A stretch of 64,000 nucleotides of DNA from Escherichia sp. E1V33 (GCF_004211955.1 NZ_RHJI01000003.1:1-64000); one strand, 5' to 3'; counted from the stretch's first letter, positions 29,901-40,100 are shown. Program-made: numbers and translations. The notes: generated from the letters alone by a model not told the origin.

Positions 29901-30452
29901 TTTGCTTCAGATAATAATGCGTTGCAATTTGAGTTTCAGAAACGACAGGATTTAATTTCCGCACAGACACAAATTTCAACGTTGCATGGTGTGGAGCAGC
30001 ATGATGAATTCTTGAATAATGCTCTGGCCGCAGCTCAACAGAAGATCACGATTATTTCCCCCTGGTTATCCTGGCAAAAAGTGGAGCAAACGGGGTTTCT
30101 GACGTCAATGGCTCTGGCCCGCTCCCGAGGTATTGATATTACCGTGGTAACGGATAAAAACTGCAATATTGCGCATATCGATGATGATAAGCGCCAGGAG
30201 AAACTGCATCTTCTAAATGATGCAGTCGAAAAGCTCAATAATATGGGCATTGCTACAAAATTGGTGAATCGCGTTCACAGCAAAATTGTGATTAGAGATG
30301 AGGAGTTGCTGTGCGTTGGATCTTTTAACTGGTTCAGTGCTGCGCGAGAAGATAAGTATCAACGTTATGATACGTCTTTGGTGTACTGTGGCGAAGGCGT
30401 AAAAAATGAAATAAAGGCGATATATAGCAGTCTGGATCAACGTCAGCTATAA
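26937..30452 (+). CDS. helicase-phospholipase D fusion, Mokosh type II (MkoC-like)
   Basis: 1171 residues from ATG 26937 (GGAA at 26927-26930); the frame is open to a TTG at 26844 which I reject. The core is a superfamily 1 Upf1/Dna2-like helicase: Walker [13 protein letters not shown] (about 300), [15 protein letters not shown] (DEAG), [10 protein letters not shown], and [15 protein letters not shown] with [18 protein letters not shown] long insert rich in Gln and Glu lies between the first motifs. The C-terminal 170 residues are a phospholipase D-like domain with [19 protein letters not shown], one HKD-type motif (H-x-K, lacking the distal canonical Asp position). Single-gene SF1-helicase-plus-PLD architecture is that of Mokosh type II anti-phage systems, which probably act on RNA or nucleic acid of the invader. 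It stands alone, right of the leuX-like repeat. Confidence 0.85.
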   Translation: MDSNTLGFTSYWRNSLADAESGKGTFSRKDTDSFIRWINITAGQLDDETIRAFFDGEGESVKTVEVVLRPQVWNRIVKHGKEQMAGAPAIITPLVTSALLNREGFLFPAASATIPRDLLEPLPSGHFSIGELAQYDKYKTTHNTATINEDEPEHYEETDEEKAERHARYRQHWQNYLQQSDNLLRNVAGNWVATSEPYERAGYGYIVKASQHVGASVHILPMYDHLLMSQVKVPLLTRFASNEMAPVEPLLAKNAMFCERLGHSGDKFPLAVAQRDALSHYLTQQQGDMLAVNGPPGTGKTTLVLSIIATEWTRAALNQTEPPVIIATSTNNQAVTNIIEAFGKDFSTGFGVMSGRWLPEVISYGAYFPSKSRQVEAAKKYQTEDFFNRVESLEYLEKARAFYLEKAEAAFGAGECNSPEHVVTLLHERLTSQVMQLQQIEPAWRRLNDIRHEQRVISENLDQYLQDKNTLLLNIGNEISLLARGKKQWQQYRADESLMYAFLSWLPAVRAKRHYQINLFLDSTFGARMTAFQGNCPEYIDKFIDSLIAKAQQEQAACQQNINFAQDIARSEMEAAKQWRGLTYALGYRGDDELNLAGADELADTQIRFPAFLLATHYWEGRWLMDMAAIDNLQKEKGITGTTIAEARWLRRMKLTPCVVMTCYMLPYHMNRRKSFGGDRTSDNNYLYNFADLLIVDEAGQVLPEVAAASFALAKKALVIGDTEQIAPIWNCLPVTDMGNMLEENILSGGTQEELINTYSHVCGSGKSAASGSVMQVAQFNSRYQYDPKFERGMYLYEHRRCFNNIIGYCNSLCYHGKLQPKRGMEKGTIFPAMGYLHIDGRGMKPNGGSRYNPLEAETIAAWLATHKDDIERHYGEPLYKVVGVVTPFSAQVNAIKTSLRKLEINDKDEEGSLTVGTVHSLQGAERAIVLFSPVYSKHEDGRFLDSNSSILNVAVSRAKDSFLVFGDMDLIEMQPASSPRGLLAKFLFASDNNALQFEFQKRQDLISAQTQISTLHGVEQHDEFLNNALAAAQQKITIISPWLSWQKVEQTGFLTSMALARSRGIDITVVTDKNCNIAHIDDDKRQEKLHLLNDAVEKLNNMGIATKLVNRVHSKIVIRDEELLCVGSFNWFSAAREDKYQRYDTSLVYCGEGVKNEIKAIYSSLDQRQL

Positions 30453-30582
30453 GTGTGATGAACAGTTCACAACACAGGAGTGGTAAGGGATATATTTTAA
30501 CAATGTGAAAGCGACTTTCAGATTTATTGCGAGTCGCCTTCCTGATTTTCAATCTTATTGTTTACTAATCATTCTCCTTTGC

Positions 30583-30740
30583 GTAATGCGTCTGGCATTA
30601 ACGGCAGGGGCTTTTAGGAATGAAAGCGAATGCAAGTAATAACGGAAATCTAAACCGATCATAACGGTCTAATTTCTTCGCCCCGTATTAAGCATATCAT
30701 GGCTGTTCATGATGCCGAATTGAATCAGATAGAGACGTTA
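30583..30740 (+). pseudogene. decayed 5' remnant of a DUF4942 gene
   Basis: From ATG 30630 the frame reads MQVITEI, stop, TDHNGLI, then IKHIMAVHDAELNQIETL, which aligns with the start of the intact DUF4942 protein (MQTEAEVLTNHSELI, IERIVTGRDTALKEIESL). Similarity extends upstream into a decayed copy of the terminator that precedes the intact gene (TAATGCGTCTGGCATTA here, TAATGCGCCTGCCATTA there). It ends near 30740, a few bases before the HNH gene's stop. It is a truncated duplicate, not a gene. Confidence 0.8.
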
Positions 30741-30762
30741 AATCAGCAAAATAAGTATTACC

Positions 30763-31635
30763 TCACCCCCTAAAAACCTCTTTCCGATGCCACTCTACAA
30801 ACCCCTCATAAGGGTAATTTTTACGCACCTGTGGCAACGCAATAGTTTTCCCATCAAAATCCCAGAATAATCTCTCAACGATCCCTCCGCCGTTTACCGC
30901 ATCCGATACCAGTACCCGCATGTTTTCATCCAGGCCAATCGATCCTTTATCAAAGGCTTTATGGTGTATTGCACAAAGCGCCAGACCATTGGGGATTTCA
31001 CAAGGGCCGCCGTGCTGTTTCCATTTTATATGTGCCGCTTCCAGCGCGACGGTAGTGTCATCGTGGCGCATATTAAAGCCACATATCGCGCACTGGTAGT
31101 TATAGGCACGTAATACAAGTCTGCGAAATAACGGGTCGCGTTGCTTACGGATTTGCTGGAGGTCAAAACCCAACTCGTCAGCGATTTCTTCCTGAATACT
31201 CTCGGTGAAGTGCGCTTCGAGTATCTGTTGTGCCAGAGTATTAATGAGTTTTTTATTGCCGGTTACCAGGGCGTAGTGCTGTTCATCGAAACCGCCTGCA
31301 ACGTGGTATTCAGTCAGTTCCTTCACTGGCGGTTGTCGGCTGCTCCCTGCTGTTGAGCAAAGCTCGGCATTGTGTAATTGCCAGAATCCGTCGCCTTGTA
31401 ATCGCCAGAACGGCATATCAGGTCGGTACTGTGAACGCTGTGGCCCAAAACGTTCCAGTAAACTGTGCAGAGGTTCGTAGATTTCCGAGCCATAATCGAA
31501 AAGGCGCGGATGTCCATTCAGGTATCCCGCTAATATGTATAGCAATAACAATGGCTTATGCGGAGCGCGCTGTTCACCCTTGTGCCAGATTTTTATGTTG
31601 GCAATTGCCTGCTGTAGCGATTTACTGGAAGCCAT
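30763..31635 (-). CDS. SBD-HNH type IV restriction enzyme (phosphorothioate-DNA type)
   Basis: 290 residues from ATG 31635 (AGGGA 5 bases upstream); the frame is open to 31692 but the canonical N-terminus begins after MASSKS. The N-terminal half carries IWHKGEQRAPHKPLLLLYIL, the mark of sulfur-binding-domain restriction proteins that recognise phosphorothioated DNA (ScoMcrA/EcoWI type). The C-terminal HNH nuclease is CAICGFNM, ALEAAHIKW, NGLALCAIHHKAFDKGSIGLD. Such enzymes cut DNA carrying phosphorothioate marks. No dnd modification genes are in the window, as expected, since the host must lack the mark. It converges on the Mokosh-like gene. Confidence 0.88.
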   Translation of the reverse strand: MASSKSLQQAIANIKIWHKGEQRAPHKPLLLLYILAGYLNGHPRLFDYGSEIYEPLHSLLERFGPQRSQYRPDMPFWRLQGDGFWQLHNAELCSTAGSSRQPPVKELTEYHVAGGFDEQHYALVTGNKKLINTLAQQILEAHFTESIQEEIADELGFDLQQIRKQRDPLFRRLVLRAYNYQCAICGFNMRHDDTTVALEAAHIKWKQHGGPCEIPNGLALCAIHHKAFDKGSIGLDENMRVLVSDAVNGGGIVERLFWDFDGKTIALPQVRKNYPYEGFVEWHRKEVFRG

Positions 31636-31660
31636 TGATATCCCTGGCAGTGAAATAATT

Positions 31661-31674
31661 GCGATCATGCTCGC
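31661..31674. promoter_or_regulatory. palindrome upstream of the HNH gene
   Basis: GCGATCATGCTCGC, one base different from 26846-26859, with matching flanks (ATT before, A after). It lies 26 bases upstream of the HNH start, where a repressor would block transcription. Confidence 0.4.
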
Positions 31675-31737
31675 AAATTTTCTGCTGTTCAAGCCTGCAA
31701 GCGAAGATATATTACCTTGATCTCATTTGTTTTTTTG

Positions 31738-31839
31738 CTGCCTGTTTGCCCTAATTGCCATGCGATGCTGCACCGGCGCAAACCACCGTTTACGCCGGAA
31801 GAGTTAAAAGCGTTGATGGATGCAAATAAATCAAATTAA
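31738..31839 (+). pseudogene. 3' stub of an HNH endonuclease gene
   Basis: The frame reads LPVCPNCHAMLHRRKPPF, then TPEELKALMDANKSN and TAA. CPNCHAMLHR followed by a short acidic helix is the usual C-terminus of McrA-like HNH nucleases. Upstream codons carry no HNH homology (AT-rich, hydrophobic), so only the last third of the domain is left. It is on the opposite strand to the intact HNH gene and is not part of it. Confidence 0.7.
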
Positions 31840-32130
31840 TGAACGCTCATCTTTCGCGCCAAAACTGCAAAATAGCGTCAACAAATTTGTCTACAATCAT
31901 CCCCCGACTGAAATGACGGCTTCGTAGCGCTGTCGTCTTGTTCTCAGGAATTCGTTACGCTGAACCGTTATATCCCTTGCTCAAATTATTTGGATTTTCA
32001 TCAGGCGCGTTTGTCAGTTCTCTTTTAAAGTGATATGGCGGGCGCAGGATGTATCTGCGCAAACCGCGCCAGTTATTTTATTCCGGGATGAACAACATCT
32101 TTATTTTCAGGCAATGGATACCCTGAAAAG
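31840..32130. other. intergenic between HNH stub and nanM
   Basis: No gene seen. It holds a short hairpin (GCGCAG at 32042-32047 with CTGCGC at 32055-32060, extended by GGCGG/CCGCGCC outside), just past the nanM stop on the minus strand, which may act as its terminator. The nanS gene expected after nanM in K-12 is absent. Confidence 0.5.
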
Positions 32131-33237
32131 TTAGTTTTGCACAGTAACTTTATTATCTCTCACTGAGAGCAACACTGAATCTGCCACAGCTTTACCACCC
32201 GCAGTTTCACCGCCAATAATCAATAGACTATTATTCCAGGGCAATGATACTCCGTAGGCTCGACCTTGCGTCAGTTCGCCAGATTTATCCCATTTCCCGT
32301 TATGCCAAAGATGAATATCAGCGCTATATGATTTTTTCAGGCCTTCATGCGCATAGTTCTTACCGTTTTGGTAATTTTCCCGTGAACCTTTAAATCCGGC
32401 ACCTCCGGCAAATATAAGAAAATCATTGCTTATCCCCGCAAAACCGCCAGCGACGCCATCTGGTGATGAGACGGGAGGAAGCTTATTCCATTTTACGTTA
32501 TTGCCGGTAAGATCAAGTTCAAATACGGCATCCGTTCGCAATCCTGGTTTGGCTTCGCCATTAATAATCCAGGTTTTATCACCTTTATTCACAACCGCCG
32601 CACCAGCCGTCCCGTACCAGGGCGATTCGCCAGCGTAACTCCATTGCTGTGTTGAGGGATCAAAAGACAACAGAAACTTATTGAAGAAATAATTTTCTGC
32701 TTTTTTGTCAAAATAGTGGGCGTTGATTTTATCTATAGTTGCTGAATCTTTTCCAGCCTCGTTGAGATCTTCAAAATAGCCATTGAAGATATTTTGGTTA
32801 ACACCGCCAGTAACATAAGCCTTGCCGTTGTGTACAAATGTCACATGACCCGCCATGCCCATCGGTGCGTGTGACATCAATTTAATCCAGGTATTAGTTG
32901 CTGGGCTATATTTGTACACATCGTTGAACACCCTAGTTAAACCTTGTTGGTTTTTGCCAACACCGCCAAATACATACAAATCACCATCAATAAATGCGGA
33001 CGTTGCTTGATCTCTTGCGCCACCGGGGAATTCAGCCAGAGCTGTCCATTTTTTATCTTTGGCCTGTGTGTCCAGCTTGTACCATGCCGTTCCTGCACTA
33101 CCTAAACCAATGTAGACAGTGTCGTTATCAATTGCACCAGTACCACTTTTAAATGGTACTGGAATTTCCGGTAATACAGACGCGTTCGCGGCAAATGATG
33201 CCATCATGATAGCAAGCGCCGTTATTGTTTTATTCAT
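32131..33237 (-). CDS. nanM: N-acetylneuraminate epimerase
   Basis: 368 residues, identical in length to E. coli NanM (YjhT). A periplasmic kelch-type six-bladed beta-propeller that speeds the conversion of alpha- to beta-N-acetylneuraminate for uptake. Signal peptide MNKTITALAIMMASFAANA, cleavage before Ser. Kelch repeats with paired Gly are visible: YVFGGVG, AYVTGGV, LIFAGGAG, LLIIGGET. In K-12 it sits in nanC-nanM-nanS; here neither neighbour is present: zorE lies upstream at 33448 and an HNH stub downstream. GGAGA lies close upstream of the ATG at 33237. It may lack the nanC promoter, so expression is uncertain. Confidence 0.93.
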   Translation of the reverse strand: MNKTITALAIMMASFAANASVLPEIPVPFKSGTGAIDNDTVYIGLGSAGTAWYKLDTQAKDKKWTALAEFPGGARDQATSAFIDGDLYVFGGVGKNQQGLTRVFNDVYKYSPATNTWIKLMSHAPMGMAGHVTFVHNGKAYVTGGVNQNIFNGYFEDLNEAGKDSATIDKINAHYFDKKAENYFFNKFLLSFDPSTQQWSYAGESPWYGTAGAAVVNKGDKTWIINGEAKPGLRTDAVFELDLTGNNVKWNKLPPVSSPDGVAGGFAGISNDFLIFAGGAGFKGSRENYQNGKNYAHEGLKKSYSADIHLWHNGKWDKSGELTQGRAYGVSLPWNNSLLIIGGETAGGKAVADSVLLSVRDNKVTVQN

Positions 33238-33410
33238 TGTGACTGTCTCCTGTCTACCAAGCTTTAACCTTCACCCGTATGAGGGAAGTTTTAAGTATGA
33301 GGCTAACCATAGCATATGCCTTTATACCTATTACACCATAAAAACCAGACAAGTTATGCCATAAACTACTTTTGTAATTTGAGTCACAAATCAGGAAAAT
33401 TTCATTTATC

Positions 33411-33438
33411 CTCCGCGAAAGTCTTAACTTTCACGGAG
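33411..33438 (-). terminator. hairpin after zorE
   Basis: CTCCGCGAAAGT (33411-33422) and ACTTTCACGGAG (33427-33438) form a 12-bp stem with one mismatch and a 4-base loop, about 10 bases past the zorE stop on the minus strand. Likely the Zorya operon terminator, though T-rich sequence after it is weak. Confidence 0.65.
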
Positions 33439-33447
33439 TGTTAGAAT

Positions 33448-34551
33448 TTACAAAGTTGCTGGCATAAAGGCTCCGGTTTGTATTTCTTTAACCAGCTCAC
33501 CCACGGTATATATTCTCCATCCTTCGACTTCGGCGGGAGTAAGGTTAACTGCAATTTTAAGGCCTGGCCATGCAGCTTCTACGGTTGCAATAATTTCATG
33601 TTCTGAGTTTTGAAGATCTAACCCAGGAACAGGAGGTTGAAAGCCTTTATGTTGCATCATATTAATATCACCATGCACTGATGGATCAGTCAGGTCATAT
33701 ATTTCATTCCAGGATTCTGCTTTTAATAACCCTTGTTGGGAACGTAAACGTTGAATGATAGCCATCTCTGCTTGGGTAACGAATATACCTTCGTGGAGAG
33801 GCTGTTTTCGATGGCAATCCTTGCACAGAACCAGCAGATTTTCATGGTGATTATCATATTTGATGCCATTTTTATGATGGACATGGCACAAGTTTTTGGC
33901 GGTTGATAAATTCACGCCACAATCATTACAAACATAATTTGCCTTTTCTCGTATTTCTTTAGATATTTCCTTCCAGTTTTCGACATACCCACTATTTGTT
34001 TTGTCATAGATACCCTTAGGCATATGACGAAAACAGGTACTATAATCTGAAAAAAACTCATTTAATGAGAATGATTTAAAAATCTCTCTTTTTCGTTGTT
34101 TATCAATACTTCCTTTATAATTAAGTCGTTCTAGGCAATTCATACATACCCGTAAATCAACATCCTGGCTCCGACCTGAACCATCATCAATTTCGAATAA
34201 ACCATCTATGCGGTTAGTTGCATGATACCTTTCAAATCGATTTTTATGGCGCATTTCATCAAGAGTTCTGCACCAGGCGATATGAAAACGTTTTCCTTTT
34301 TCGCCATCTACGATAGCCGCATCATAACGCCCTGAATGGTCCCGAATATATAAAAGAACCTGGCGGCCATGATAAGAGATAAGCCCGCTACCAGGGTCAA
34401 GATCTTCGATACTAACTTCTTTACCCGTGGATAACTCAATATCTATAGGATCAAAGTCAATAGGGGATTCATCCAGAAAAAAATCGACTCCTTCAGGTAA
34501 CATTTTCTTCCCTAATTGAATAAGTTCTGAAATGTCGATAGATAATTTCAT
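33448..34551 (-). CDS. zorE: Zorya type II HNH nuclease
   Basis: 367 residues. The HNH/zinc core is CNDCG (Cys208, Cys211), HVHHKNG (His225, His226, Asn228), ENLLVLC and CKDCH (Cys243, Cys246, His247). An additional VCMNCLERLNY pair with a later Cys may bind a second metal. ZorE is the nuclease effector that defines type II Zorya, taking the place of ZorC-ZorD of type I, and is thought to act on phage DNA when the ZorAB membrane complex is triggered. The ATG follows the zorB stop by 3 bases, and the AGGAG of zorB's own last codons acts as its ribosome site, so translation is coupled. Confidence 0.92.
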   Translation of the reverse strand: MKLSIDISELIQLGKKMLPEGVDFFLDESPIDFDPIDIELSTGKEVSIEDLDPGSGLISYHGRQVLLYIRDHSGRYDAAIVDGEKGKRFHIAWCRTLDEMRHKNRFERYHATNRIDGLFEIDDGSGRSQDVDLRVCMNCLERLNYKGSIDKQRKREIFKSFSLNEFFSDYSTCFRHMPKGIYDKTNSGYVENWKEISKEIREKANYVCNDCGVNLSTAKNLCHVHHKNGIKYDNHHENLLVLCKDCHRKQPLHEGIFVTQAEMAIIQRLRSQQGLLKAESWNEIYDLTDPSVHGDINMMQHKGFQPPVPGLDLQNSEHEIIATVEAAWPGLKIAVNLTPAEVEGWRIYTVGELVKEIQTGAFMPATL

Positions 34552-34554
34552 CTC

Positions 34555-35262
34555 TTACTCCTGAATAATCTTTCTAATCTGCAACTCGGCATTTGTTACA
34601 ACTTTGAAGGTGACACGACGAGAGCGATTAGGATCCTCCTTGCCGGTTTTATCAAGAATGGGATGTGCAGATGAATAACCTACTGCGGCAAATTTACTTT
34701 TAACCCATTGTTGGTGTGTCGCGATATTTTTTATGTCATAAACGTATTGTAATACTGCACGTGTACGACCTTGCGATAGTGCCATATTATTAAAATAAGC
34801 AATATCAGGATTCGTTGTTCCTGTCCAGTCAGTACTTGTGTGACCTTCAATGCGGACTTCAGTAATATGTTCCTGATAATTATCTAGAACTTTTAGGTAG
34901 CGAGGAAAGAAGTCGTCAAGAATGAGTTTAAACTTTGGTTTTAGCTCTGTGCTTCCTAAGCCAAATAAAACATCCGGTGATTTAAATCGAACCTCCAGAG
35001 TCTGTTTATCGATCTCTGCATCCCAGTCTTGTAAATCCTTTGCAAACTCAATATCCAGAGCATTATAAAGCTGTAACTGAGCATTCTCGTAGGCTACGGC
35101 AACTTCTTTAATTTTTTCTTTTTCAATACGTACGTAGTGCATATAAGCAATAGATATGAACATAAAAACCATCATCAGCCCTGCCATTAGGTCTGACATG
35201 GATACCCAATGTTCATTATCTTGATCTTTTTTAGGTAATTGTTTCCCTATAATCTTATCCAT
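34555..35262 (-). CDS. zorB: Zorya ZorB, MotB/OmpA-like inner-membrane protein
   Basis: 235 residues. Single N-terminal membrane helix MSDLMAGLMMVFMFISIAYM with Asp24, the residue expected to bind protons in MotB-type stators. The C-terminal OmpA-like peptidoglycan-binding domain shows IEGHTSTDWTG, NNMALSQGRTRAVLQYV and DPNRSRRVTFKV. It forms the membrane complex with ZorA. A 6-base gap separates it from zorA, and 3 bases from zorE. Full length, no oddities. Confidence 0.95.
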   Translation of the reverse strand: MDKIIGKQLPKKDQDNEHWVSMSDLMAGLMMVFMFISIAYMHYVRIEKEKIKEVAVAYENAQLQLYNALDIEFAKDLQDWDAEIDKQTLEVRFKSPDVLFGLGSTELKPKFKLILDDFFPRYLKVLDNYQEHITEVRIEGHTSTDWTGTTNPDIAYFNNMALSQGRTRAVLQYVYDIKNIATHQQWVKSKFAAVGYSSAHPILDKTGKEDPNRSRRVTFKVVTNAELQIRKIIQE

Positions 35263-35268
35263 GATCGA

Positions 35269-36921
35269 TTACCCGCGATGTTTATTAGCAGAAATTAATG
35301 CTTGTAACTGCCCCATAACTATTTGGTAATCTTTAATAAGTTTTTCATAGTTACCGACAAAACCTTTGCTGATTGAAAGCAGAGCATTACCTAATGATTG
35401 CATTTCACGGTTCATTTCACGTTCAGTTGCTTGCTCAAAAGCATGTAACTGCTCGTTGATGGATAGAGCAAATTTTTCAATTGATTCTCTGACTTGAGAA
35501 GTCAGCCCTGCACTTGCCTTATCAAATGATGTCTGGATTGAATCAAACATATTATCGGCATTACTGGATAGTTGATGGTTAATCTTTTCACCAGTCTTAC
35601 TGAACATATCAATCACATTAGTCGTATTTTGTTCCATATTTCTATGCAATTCTTTCGAGTGCGACTCTAGTGATTTCAGGAATTCTTCACCACTTTGTTT
35701 CATTTCAGTAATTGTTTCACCTAACGTGCTGGTTAGGGTTTCGGAGGAATTGCTGACATCATGAGCCATCGAGGCAAATGCTTGTTGTGTTTGGGTAACC
35801 GATTGTCTGAATCCTTCGGTACCTTCATCCAGGGCCACGCGCATTGAATCTGCATTAAGAAGTATTTGCTGGCTGGTTTGCTCAAGAGATGCACTAACAT
35901 TTGCAGCTCCAGATTTCAGCAGTTCACCCACTTCAGCCATTTTGTTTTGTATTTCAGGTAATACGGTTGTAGCTTTATCGCGGATGGCGACAAAGGTTTC
36001 TAAATGGCGGGAGAGTTCGCTGATTTGATGTTGGTTCACCTGAAGCACTTCACGCAGTTCAGACATAGCCAGAGGAATTTCTTTACATTCTTCCCAAATC
36101 CCGGCAACCGCAGTTTTTGTTTCAACCAGGGACTCGACACTTTGTTGATATTGTTCTGACATCTGCTCAACTTGCGTTTTATAATTTTCCTGCCACTCAA
36201 CAAGTTTTTTTACAGAGGTATCAAGTGCTTTAAAATTTTCGCCAAACTGTTCAGTTAAATTTTCATTAAAATCAATAATAACTTGTCGCAAAGCATCAAT
36301 AATTTGTTCTGTAGCACCTTTTGCCATTAGATCTGCAAATTTTTCCAGTTGTTCCCAAAGCTTATTACTGAAATGAGTGTGATTAGTTAATTGTGCTTGC
36401 GAGGAATCGCTAATCTCAGTACGTAGTAATTTTATTTGAGCAATAAGAGAACCTTCACTATCACCGTTAATACCCGAGACTAATTTAGTCAGAGTCTGAT
36501 TCTGCTCTTTTAATTCATGATAGATATGTTCAGGTGTAACAGATTCAGGGGTATTTTCTGCTAACGCACTTCGTTTATTGGCAAAAAAGAAAGCATCCAT
36601 TCCATTAAATAAAATGGCAAAAAACATACCTACAATGCTTGTAATGAACGCTGTTTTTAGACCACCTAATAATACGGGAATGCTGGTATCAATACTTTCG
36701 GTATTAAAATTGAGTAATCCAATAATAATACCAATGAAAGTACCCAGAATACCTAATGCTCCCATTAAGGTTGGAGCATATTCTCTAAACTTACTATGTA
36801 TATTTTTTTTGTCACACCACCACGCTGATAAAAATACGAATATAACAGCCCAGATGAAAATATTGGTGATCAGTGTAGAGTCTATCGATTGAAACAACTG
36901 CTCAAAAAGCTGCGCTAACAT
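35269..36921 (-). CDS. zorA: Zorya ZorA, MotA/ExbB-like membrane protein with long tail
   Basis: 550 residues. Three or more membrane helices in the first 115 residues (LITNIFIWAVIFVFLSAWW, LMGALGILGTFIGIIIGLL, TAFITSIVGMFFAILFNGM), the MotA/TolQ/ExbB core. The remaining 430 residues are a long cytoplasmic tail of predicted coiled coil, rich in Gln, Ser and Glu (repeated SLE/SMxx/TQQ heptads), as in ZorA, where the tail is thought to carry the signal to effectors. First gene of zorA-zorB-zorE on the minus strand. A 210-base gap separates it from divergent druH, so both systems may share a control region. Confidence 0.94.
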   Translation of the reverse strand: MLAQLFEQLFQSIDSTLITNIFIWAVIFVFLSAWWCDKKNIHSKFREYAPTLMGALGILGTFIGIIIGLLNFNTESIDTSIPVLLGGLKTAFITSIVGMFFAILFNGMDAFFFANKRSALAENTPESVTPEHIYHELKEQNQTLTKLVSGINGDSEGSLIAQIKLLRTEISDSSQAQLTNHTHFSNKLWEQLEKFADLMAKGATEQIIDALRQVIIDFNENLTEQFGENFKALDTSVKKLVEWQENYKTQVEQMSEQYQQSVESLVETKTAVAGIWEECKEIPLAMSELREVLQVNQHQISELSRHLETFVAIRDKATTVLPEIQNKMAEVGELLKSGAANVSASLEQTSQQILLNADSMRVALDEGTEGFRQSVTQTQQAFASMAHDVSNSSETLTSTLGETITEMKQSGEEFLKSLESHSKELHRNMEQNTTNVIDMFSKTGEKINHQLSSNADNMFDSIQTSFDKASAGLTSQVRESIEKFALSINEQLHAFEQATEREMNREMQSLGNALLSISKGFVGNYEKLIKDYQIVMGQLQALISANKHRG

Positions 36922-37138
36922 TTTGATACCTGTGCAAATAATGGATAGTTGTAATTGCTTAAAAAACAGACAAAACGCACATAATTTATATGGTTAAGTC
37001 CGGTGTAGCGCTCATGATTGTAACAAGTTTTTTCGAGATATAAATGATTTGTCTCATTTTTAGCGAGTTCATCGGGTTGAGCTTTTTTATGATGATAGTA
37101 ATCTGTTACGAATTGTATCAAAGGAAGGCAGGTTGCTT
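36922..37138. promoter_or_regulatory. divergent Zorya/Druantia control region
   Basis: About 217 AT-rich bases between the zorA and druH starts. It must hold promoters for both directions, but I cannot assign a firm -35/-10 pair. AAGGAAGG at 37121-37128 is the druH ribosome site. A weak candidate -10 is CATAATTT near 36980. Confidence 0.5.
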
Positions 37139-40100
37139 GTGAAAACTCCAGTTAACCCACTTTTGCAATGGCTTAACATGTTTTTTAGTCGCCGTTCATT
37201 ATCCGGAGCTGATGGAAGGGCGTTATATGCTTACCGTTGTACTGATACAGAGTACGAAAGTTTGGCAGAACTACTGCGTACTTATGCCCCCCGTAGTTAT
37301 CCCAGAACGATATTCATTTCCTATAGCGATGTTCTATTTAGCATATATGCCGCAGAGTTTATCCGCCGGACTCATACGGTCGGACACCCTAAATGGGACA
37401 CAATTTTAGATTCTATTGGCTGGAAAGTTCCGTATGTTCATCGACAGAAGCTGGTTAATGATGGCATTCGCTACTGGAAAAGAAAGATAAGAAACCTGGG
37501 ACAAGCTTCGGGTTATCTGCATACACTGGCTTGTGAAGGTGGTTTGCCTATCCGCATGATTGAAAATGAGAGCGGTTATTTGATTACCTATTTCAGAAGG
37601 ATATATCAGGCGCTTCGTGGGCAATCATCTCAATATCCTGCCGCTAAAATTGCACAAGAATTAGGCGATACGATTCCTGTCACAATGCAAAACGAACTGG
37701 TCTATGAAATAGCAGGTGAATTCTGCGAGACTCTCTGCCGATTACTTAGTGAGCATCCTCCTCAAAGCAGTGATCCCGTTTCTGCATTACGTAAGCTCTC
37801 TCCAGACTGGCATCTTCAACTTCCACTCGTTCTCCCCGAAGCGAATGCTGCAGAGATTGTAAGGCGATTACTATCTCAATCTTCTGAAATACGCAGTGCA
37901 AGTAGTCTTCAGGTTGAAAGAATCTGGGTCGATGTTGATGACAGTTGGTATTGCGATGCCCGGTTCCGATTCCCGGCCACAATGCGTACAGAACAGTTAA
38001 CCTCTTTGTTTGAATGCCATATTCAGCCGGAGCAGACCCGACTCATCATTTCAGGAAAATGGAAAAATGGCGGGGCAAGGTTGGCAATGCTAAGCCGTTA
38101 TGAGCAGCAAGATTGGCGGGTCGAGTTATTACCTATTGCGATGCAAAAACTCTCTGGTGCAGATGCAATGGCCGAAATCTCATTGTCGCTTCATGAAGGT
38201 CCAATTCTGTTAGGTCACACAATTCCAAAAGGCGGTTATGAACTTACTGAAGAACTTCCCTGGGTTTTTGAAGCGATGAATGAGAGTGAATCGCAGCTAA
38301 AACTTGTTGGTATGGGGTCTGTGAGTTCCAGGCTAAATGCTCTGTTTATTTCGCTACCGAAAAATAGCCATTTAGATATTAGTGGAGAAGGTGAGTTTGA
38401 TATCCCAAGGTTGCTGAAAAACAGTGAACGCAGCTTAACTAAAATAAGTGGAGTATTTAGCGTTGTTTTACATGATGGTGCAGTTTGTACAATTCGCACC
38501 CAGCAACTTTATGATTCTGCGATTGAATATTATATTAAATCGACAGAAGTTGAACTGGTTAAATCGGATTATCCTGTCCATCGAGCCTGGCCGAAGATCG
38601 GTTGGAAAAAGGATCTGCAATATGGCATTGTACCGGAGAAAGAACTTTTTTGGCGTTCCATTCGTTCAGGTAACAATGCCTGGTATTCTGTCGCATCAGA
38701 AATGCCAAAAGGACAGATAGAAGTCCGGCGAATAGTTAATGATGAGGTTTTATTTAGCGGTAAAGTTGTAGTTTTACCAGCAGACTTCGATATTAATATT
38801 ATACCTGAGAGTGCTCAGCAAGGCATTATTATGCTTTCTGGTATAACGGATACTAGAATTGATAAATATTCAAACAATGAAAAAGTAACACTTAAGTCCG
38901 ATTATTCACAAAACGAGTGTGCTATTTATTATAATTCATCGCAGATGCTGGAAAATACCGTTGATTTACGGGTCTCCTGGAAAGATGGTTCTAATCTTAA
39001 ACTATTATTACCTAAGCCGGTTAGCGGTGGCCGATTTGTAACTAATGATGGTTCTGTTCATTTTGATGGTGTGGCATCTATAGCACATTTGCATGGAATA
39101 GATGCTGAGTTATTAACCATATCATGTGCTGGAAGAGGATATCTTAATATCGAGTTATTGGATGAAAATCCAGTAGCTGAAAAATTCCGCTATTTACATG
39201 CCGACCTTCCTCTTTTATCAGGACGCAATGACAAATTACAACAAATTTCACTTTATGAGAACTATAATTTGCTAAATGCTATGCTGGCATGTGCATGGAA
39301 CAGCAATAGTACATTATGTGTTGATTTTTACTCTGACAGATTTGGAAAGGATAAAGCAACACTCAATATTAAACGCTACGATGGTAGTTTTATTGAACAC
39401 GAACAAGGGTTACTGGTTGATATAAAAAATTCTGTTGTTTTTCCTGCAAATAGAATAGACGAACTGGTTGTTGATGCTATTTCTCTTAAGAATCCTGGCT
39501 TACACATATCATTGTTAAAAAAAGATGAGTTTGCTTATGATCTTTCAGCTCTGAATGTTCAGGATAGTCCATGGTTAATTGTGGGAAAACTTGATGGTAC
39601 AGCTCGCATTGCACCAGTAATTAAATGGATGCTACCTGTATTGCAGACAAATGATTTATTACTAAATGCTCTATGCGAAGCAGACCCAGAACAGCGCAAA
39701 AAAAATTTTAATGAGCTAATTTTTGAAATAGATAACAACCCATTGCAAAATTATTGCTGTTTATTAACAGAGTATATTAAGAAATACAAAATGAATAATG
39801 GCTTATCCTTGCTGGATCTGGATTTGTTCAGAGGTATTTCGAGTAATTACCGCGTGGTTGTTCAGTTGTTAATATCATCATGTCTTTCTGGTGATAGCGA
39901 TACGATTTATGATATACAGGAAGAATTACCCTTTTCATGGGGATGGATTCCTGTTTCAATCTGGAAAGGTGTTTTTCAAAAGTGTTGGACTTATCTGGAA
40001 AAACAGATTAACGATAAAACATTAGCATTACATATATTGCAACCCTTTATTGCTTTTATGAACCATCGTGCACATATCGATCGTCGGCTGGCTCCCATTG

